The notes below the pieces were generated by a model. The model saw nothing but the letters and a program-made list of their open reading frames with translations. It was not told the origin of the DNA and did not search any database. Positions 35,547-39,584 of a DNA stretch of 39,584 nt are shown here, piece after piece. How positions within the stretch are numbered: the stretch's first letter is position 1; each line of letters begins with the position of its first letter. A program made the translations under genes and the position numbers. Source of the stretch: Planctomycetota bacterium (GTDB taxonomy: Bacteria; Planctomycetota; UBA1135; GCA-002748355); NCBI GenBank assembly GCA_002685965.1, contig NYZE01000076.1:1-39584 (forward strand), given 5' to 3'.

Positions 35547-35716
35547 GTTCAGCGAGTGTCCGAGGACGGGAGCTGATACGAGTTTGGCGCGGAGTTACTC
35601 CTAAGTCTCCTGTGTAGGCGGTTGGCTTCGCGCAAGGGGCGTCGCCGAGGCCGTGGGGAGATCCCGCGGACTGCTCCTTTGACAGAACACTCGCCACGAT
35701 CTTCCGGGGCGTTCCA

Positions 35717-35847
35717 ACTACGTTCCGTAGTAGAATGGTGTTTTGTCGCGAGCAGAGGCTCGCGGACTGGGTGCGGTCGGCGGGCCGCGCCGTTTGCGCC
35801 AGGAGAGTGGCTCTCGGGTGCCCCCCCACGGCAGGGTGACTGTCACC
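35717..35847 (+). promoter_or_regulatory. Structured leader with three perfect dyads
   Basis: In the 467-bp gap between the HtrA gene and the glycosyltransferase: ACTACG-TTC-CGTAGT (35717-35731) touches a TAGAAT that could be a -10 (35731-35736). A hairpin CGCGAGC-AGAG-GCTCGCG (35747-35764) follows, and then GGTGAC-T-GTCACC (35835-35847). The order suggests an operator at a promoter plus a folded 5' leader. No known riboswitch consensus was recognised. Confidence 0.4.
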
Positions 35848-35883
35848 GTCGGCAGTCTCGGGGCGGGGCCGGAAGGAGGCCGG

Positions 35884-36012
35884 ATGAGGGCCGTCGGGGC
35901 CGCGTTGTTGTTCTTGTTTTCGCCCCTGGCGCGCCCGCGTCAGACTGTCGCCCAGGGGGCCAGCTCGGCAGAGGACTTCCACCTCGAGGTGGGCCTCTCG
36001 AGCGCGGTGTAG
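35884..36012 (+). CDS. Small ORF encoding a signal-peptide-like 42-aa peptide
   Basis: 42 codons from the ATG at 35884, preceded by a very good Shine-Dalgarno (GGAAGGAGG, 35871-35879). The product starts 'MRAVGAALLFLFSPLA' and has a possible signal-peptidase site after 'TVAQ', leaving a short acidic tail 'EDFHLEVGLSSAV'. The TAG at 36010-36012 is one base before the GTG proposed as glycosyltransferase start, so it could be a leader peptide coupled to that gene, a short secreted peptide, or the surviving N-terminus of a lost secreted protein. No homology recognised. Confidence 0.4.
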   Translation: MRAVGAALLFLFSPLARPRQTVAQGASSAEDFHLEVGLSSAV

Positions 36013-36013
36013 C

Positions 36014-36919
36014 GTGTATGGGGTGACGCCACGAGTCTCGATTGGGGTGCCGGTCTACAACGGGGAGAGCTATCTCGCCGAGGCCCTGGACTCGCTGCTT
36101 GCGCAGACATTCTCGGACTTCGAGATCGTCGTTTCCGACAACGCGTCCTCGGACGGAACCGAAGAACTCTGCCGGCGTTACGCCGCGGCCGACGGGCGCA
36201 TGCGCTACCTGCGCCAGGGGCGCAACGTCGGCGCGGCACGCAACTACAATGTCGTGTTCGAGGAGTCGCGTGGCGAACTCTTCAAGTGGGCCGCGCACGA
36301 CGACGTGATCGCGCCGACCTTTCTCGAGCGCACGGTCGAGGTCATGGAGCGCGAGACGGACGTTGTCGCGTGTTACCCGAAGACGCGCTACGTCGATGCT
36401 GCCGGTGCGTTGTTGCGTGATACGACCGAGCAGCTGTCCGTGGCGGACTCGTCAGTGCAGCGCCGCGTCGAACGACTGGTCGACCTTTCCATCGCCGGCG
36501 ACGACGTGTTCATGTCGATCTTCGGACTGTTCCGGAGTAGTGCGCTGCGACGAACGCAGCTGATCCGAGCGCAGTGCGCTTCCGACCAGCTGCTCCTGTT
36601 CGAGCTGGTCTTGCTCGGGCGGCTCGTCGAGGTGCCTGAACTCCTGTTCCTGCGACGCATGCACGACGGAGTCTCGATGGTGAAAAACGCGACGCCTCAC
36701 GCACAGCAGGCCTGGTTCGATCCGGATCAGAAGCGTCGCGTCGTCATGCCGATGTGGGAGCTGTGGGCGGTGCACCGTGAGGTGCTGCGGGCCAGTGACC
36801 TGTCCAGCTCGGACAAGCGGCGTTGTCGCTGGCACCTGTTTCGTCGCTTCGTGCGCAAGTGGCCGGCGCTCGGCGGCGAGATCAAGAAGGCGGCGTTTCA
36901 ACTGTTCGGGCGGCGATGA
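36014..36919 (+). CDS. Family 2 glycosyltransferase
   Basis: 301 aa with a GTG start at 36014, or GTG 36023. GT-A fold motifs: 'VSIGVPVYNGESYLAEALDSL', given in part, 'EIVVSDNASSDGTEEL' (nucleotide-sugar binding Asp), 'GRNVGAARNYNVVF' and 'KWAAHDDVIAPTFLER' (DxD-like metal site at ~95). Transfers a sugar from a nucleotide donor onto a growing glycan at the inner membrane face; donor and acceptor unknown. Its stop overlaps the flippase start by 4 nt (ATGA), tying it to polysaccharide or O-antigen-type assembly. Confidence 0.9.
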   Translation: MYGVTPRVSIGVPVYNGESYLAEALDSLLAQTFSDFEIVVSDNASSDGTEELCRRYAAADGRMRYLRQGRNVGAARNYNVVFEESRGELFKWAAHDDVIAPTFLERTVEVMERETDVVACYPKTRYVDAAGALLRDTTEQLSVADSSVQRRVERLVDLSIAGDDVFMSIFGLFRSSALRRTQLIRAQCASDQLLLFELVLLGRLVEVPELLFLRRMHDGVSMVKNATPHAQQAWFDPDQKRRVVMPMWELWAVHREVLRASDLSSSDKRRCRWHLFRRFVRKWPALGGEIKKAAFQLFGRR

Positions 36920-38388
36920 GCGAACAGCCTGAGATCGAAGAAGCGGAGGGGATGGAACCGGTTTCGATCGCGACCCGGTGGGGGACCATCGGTCATCTCG
37001 GCGCCCAAGGTGTGCGGCTGGTCGCCTTCTTCGTGCTGCTATCCATGATGGGGCGCGACGAGTTCGGCGTGTTCGAGGCGGCCCTGTTCGTGACCGGTCT
37101 CGCCGAGATGATTCGGCTCGCTGGCTTGCCGGAGTTTCTGATCCAGGCACGCGAGCTACCGGCGCGTCTGCTCGCCAGCGTGTTCTGGCTCAACCTCATC
37201 GTGGCGTTCGCCATGAGTGGGGTGCTTTGGTTGAGTGCTGGTCCGATCGCGGTCGCGCTCAACGAACCACGGGCAGCGAGCTTGATCAGCTGGCTCGGCT
37301 TGGCGTTTCCGGTCTTGGCGCTCACCCAGGTGCACGAGGCGTTACTGCGTCGGCAGCTGCGGTTCGGAGCCCTCGCGGCTGCGCAGATCGCGGGGCCCGT
37401 CGCCTACATGGTCGCCGCTGTGCCGCTGGCTGCCTACGGGTACGGTCCGACGGCCTTCATCTGGGGTACGCTGGCTGACGTTGGAGTTACGACGTTCGTC
37501 CTGTGGACGGTGTGTGAGTTCCGGCCCAAAGGCGGCTTCCGACTCGGGGATGCACGGAGCGCCTACGGCTTCAGCCTTGCCCTGACCGCTGCGGACATCG
37601 TGCACTGGGTGACGTCGATGTCCGACCGCGCCATCGTACTCCTTTTCTTCGGCACAAAGGCGCTCGGCGTCTATGGGACGGCCAGGCGATTGCTACTGCA
37701 GCTCGCCAAACCGCTGACGCTGATTTATGCGAAGGTCGGCTATCCTGCGCTGGTCGCGTGCGCGAACGATGCCGAGGCGTTGCGCTCGCGCTACCTGCGG
37801 GCGCTCGGTGGCGTTGCCTTGCTGACGTTCCCAGGCATGGCCGTGCTCGCGGTGTTGGCCGGCCCCTTCGTGGCTCTGCTCAACAACGCGGAATGGGATG
37901 GCACAGTGCCATTGATCCGGGTGTTCGCGCCGGTGACGGCGGTGTTGGTCGTCGCATCGACCGTGGGCGCCATCTACAAGGTGCGTGCGCGCACTGGCCT
38001 CCTGCTGCTGTGGAACCTCGGCTCGGGCACCTTGCTCCTTGGCTCCTATCTGTTCGGGGCCAAGTGGGGGCCCACCGGGATTGCCGTCACGAGTACCGCC
38101 GTTGTGCTGCTCTTGCTGTGGCCGGCGTTTGCGATCCCGTGCGGCTTGATCGGTCTGCGCGCTGGCCAGGCGTTGCGGGTCTTGGTCACTCCCCTGCTGA
38201 TCGGCGTCATCACGGGGGCGGCGGCGTTGGTGGCAGCCGCCAGCTGTGCCGCCTTCGAAGCCGGGTCGAAAACCGAGCTCGTGGCTGGCCTCGTCGTCGC
38301 AGCGCTGGCTTTCCCGCTGCTCGCGTTCAAGCTCCGACCGACCGGGCTCGAGGATCTCATTGCCGTCGTCGCGCGGCGAAGAACCTGA
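36916..38388 (+). CDS. Polysaccharide flippase, Wzx/MOP superfamily
   Basis: 490 aa. After a short acidic N-terminus, 'ATRWGTIGHLGAQGVRLVAFFVLLSMMG' (given in part) opens a chain of about 12-14 hydrophobic segments typical of polysaccharide biosynthesis exporters. 'FGVFEAALFVTGLAEMIRLAG', 'YGFSLALTAADIVHWVTSM' and 'GTKALGVYGTARRLLLQ' fit the MOP pattern of a mobile membrane bundle. Moves lipid-linked oligosaccharides across the inner membrane. Overlaps the GT2 gene by 4 nt; no polymerase or ligase gene is present in the window. Confidence 0.9.
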   Translation: MSEQPEIEEAEGMEPVSIATRWGTIGHLGAQGVRLVAFFVLLSMMGRDEFGVFEAALFVTGLAEMIRLAGLPEFLIQARELPARLLASVFWLNLIVAFAMSGVLWLSAGPIAVALNEPRAASLISWLGLAFPVLALTQVHEALLRRQLRFGALAAAQIAGPVAYMVAAVPLAAYGYGPTAFIWGTLADVGVTTFVLWTVCEFRPKGGFRLGDARSAYGFSLALTAADIVHWVTSMSDRAIVLLFFGTKALGVYGTARRLLLQLAKPLTLIYAKVGYPALVACANDAEALRSRYLRALGGVALLTFPGMAVLAVLAGPFVALLNNAEWDGTVPLIRVFAPVTAVLVVASTVGAIYKVRARTGLLLLWNLGSGTLLLGSYLFGAKWGPTGIAVTSTAVVLLLLWPAFAIPCGLIGLRAGQALRVLVTPLLIGVITGAAALVAAASCAAFEAGSKTELVAGLVVAALAFPLLAFKLRPTGLEDLIAVVARRRT

Positions 38389-38500
38389 CGCAGAGCAGTT
38401 GTGGATCATGTCCGGCGGGTGGGCGGCCTCCGGCAGTGAGTATTCGGTCTTGGGCGTGGATCCCAGGCTAGGATGCCGATCGCCGCACAGGGACCTCAAC

Positions 38501-39584
38501 ATGATTGCAAAGACTGTCTCTCTCCTTCTGCTCATTGCCTCGACCGTCGCCGGCCAGAAGGTCGACGATGTTCTGCTCACCTCGATGCGCTGGCGCCACA
38601 TCGGTCCGTTCCGGGGCGGTCGTTCGGCGGCATGCACCGGCGTTGTCGGTGATCGCAACACCTACTACTTCGGCGCGTGCGGCGGGGGTGTATGGAAGAC
38701 GACCGATGCCGGTCGCAGTTGGCGCAACGTGTCAGACGGTTTCTTCGGCGGCTCGATCGGTGCGGTGGCGGTCAGCGACAGCGACCCGAACGTCGTCTAC
38801 GCGGGCGGCGGCGAGGTCTCGGTGCGCGGCAACGTGTCGCACGGCGGCGGCGTGTGGAAGTCGACCGACGCGGGCAAGACCTGGGAGCACGTGGGGCTCT
38901 CGGACACACGCCACATCCCGCGAATTCGCATTCACCCGGACGATCCGGACACGGTATGGGTCGCGGCGCTCGGTCATTTGTTCGGGCCGAACGAGCAGCG
39001 CGGCGTGTTCCGTTCCAAGGACGGCGGCAAGACCTGGAAACGTGTGTTGTTTGCCAACGCGAACGCAGGCGCGTGTGACCTGTGCCTCGATCCGACCAAC
39101 GCGCGCGTGCTCTACGCCTCCACCTGGCGCGTGCGGCGTATGCCGCACGCGCTCGAGTCGGGCGGCGAGGGCTCGAAGCTGTGGAAGAGCACTGACAGCG
39201 GTGACACCTGGGACGAGCTGTCGGACAACTCCGGCATGCCCAAGGGCACGATCGGGATCATTGGCGTCGCGGTCGCGCCGTCGCGGCCGGAACGCGTCTG
39301 GGCCCAGGTCGAGAACGAGAACGGCGGGATCTTCCGCTCCGAGAACGGTGGTAAGACATGGAGCAAGGTCAACTCCGAGCGGATGCTGCGCCAGCGAGCT
39401 TGGTACTACACGCGCATTGCTGCTGACCCGAAGGACGCGGACGTGTTGTACGCGATGAACGTCAGCTTCTATCGCTCGAAGGACGCTGGGAAGTCGTTCA
39501 CGAAGCTCGGCACGCCGCACGGTGACAATCATGACATGTGGATCGATCCGCACGATCCTCTGCGCATGATCGAAGCCAACGACG
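38501..39584 (+). CDS. Secreted BNR/VPS10-like beta-propeller protein (partial, runs off the window)
   Basis: 361 codons visible from the ATG at 38501, with no stop before the end of the window. Signal peptide 'MIAKTVSLLLLIASTVAG'. The N-terminal 'RWRHIGPFRGGRS' and repeated 'GVWKTTDAGRSW', 'GVWKSTDAGKTWEHVGL', 'GVFRSKDGGKTWKRV', 'LWKSTDSGDTWDEL' and 'IFRSENGGKTWSKV' are sortilin/BNR blades. It shares the 'IGP..GGR' opening with the protein at 84-2684 but is otherwise distinct; relatives are usually about 1000 aa and annotated as glycosyl hydrolase or VPS10 proteins. Function unknown. A TAGGAT (38469-38474) may be its -10. Confidence 0.88.
   Translation, partial: MIAKTVSLLLLIASTVAGQKVDDVLLTSMRWRHIGPFRGGRSAACTGVVGDRNTYYFGACGGGVWKTTDAGRSWRNVSDGFFGGSIGAVAVSDSDPNVVYAGGGEVSVRGNVSHGGGVWKSTDAGKTWEHVGLSDTRHIPRIRIHPDDPDTVWVAALGHLFGPNEQRGVFRSKDGGKTWKRVLFANANAGACDLCLDPTNARVLYASTWRVRRMPHALESGGEGSKLWKSTDSGDTWDELSDNSGMPKGTIGIIGVAVAPSRPERVWAQVENENGGIFRSENGGKTWSKVNSERMLRQRAWYYTRIAADPKDADVLYAMNVSFYRSKDAGKSFTKLGTPHGDNHDMWIDPHDPLRMIEAND

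Noticed and set aside
35679-35684. TTGACA as a -35 box
   Set aside because: No -10-like hexamer at 16-18 bp; the nearest TAGAAT is 46 bp away.

Overview
The window is a GC-rich, densely coded bacterial chromosome segment. Its content suggests a member of the Planctomycetota or a close relative: many secreted FG-GAP/VCBS, BNR/VPS10-like, HEAT-vWA and M28 proteins, a divergent MnmE, and a recurring C-terminal module in secreted proteins. No 16S or other marker gene was compared, so this placement is an inference. UGA is an ordinary stop codon for many genes here (prkA, the DUF444 gene, spoVR, nrdR, both tandem M28 genes, the glycosyltransferase).

Left part (1-6929, minus strand). A chain of extracytoplasmic proteins reads leftward: a decayed secreted-protein tail, two tandem glutaminyl-cyclase-like M28 proteins, a HEAT protein with a degenerate vWA domain, and a BNR/VPS10-like lipoprotein. 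The first four are joined by 1-4 nt stop/start overlaps.

6929-13031 carries the conserved PrkA kinase - DUF444 (YeaH/YhbH) - SpoVR set. An opposite-strand gene for a secreted thioredoxin-like protein lies between prkA and the DUF444 gene. Its reading frame has an in-frame UGA exactly where the first cysteine of a CGPC motif should be, followed by a hairpin with bacterial SECIS geometry.

13031-26034 is mostly housekeeping: an HAD phosphatase-like protein, MnmE, NrdR overlapping SMC, a solitary beta-class DNA methyltransferase, a HEAT-vWA protein, a small lipoprotein, an M28 peptidase with a PA-like insert, class I fructose-1,6-bisphosphatase and tRNA-Leu(UAA). A broken SAM methyltransferase gene follows the tRNA.

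26759-33457 holds secreted proteins: a CRTAC1-like lipoprotein, an FG-GAP protein, a protein with the recurring C-terminal module, and a large carboxypeptidase-regulatory-like protein. The FG-GAP gene is also split by an in-frame UGA, directly before a Cys codon, and again followed by a hairpin whose loop starts with G about 20 nt downstream. 33457-39584 has DJ-1/PfpI, an HtrA-like protease, a structured leader with a small secreted-peptide ORF, a GT2 glycosyltransferase, a polysaccharide flippase and the start of a second BNR/VPS10-like protein that runs off the window.

The main discovery is two probable, apparently unannotated extracytoplasmic selenoproteins of unrelated fold (thioredoxin-like UxxC and FG-GAP UC). 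Both have the Sec codon next to a cysteine and a SECIS-like hairpin. No sel genes lie in the window, so Sec decoding by this organism still has to be confirmed elsewhere in its genome.
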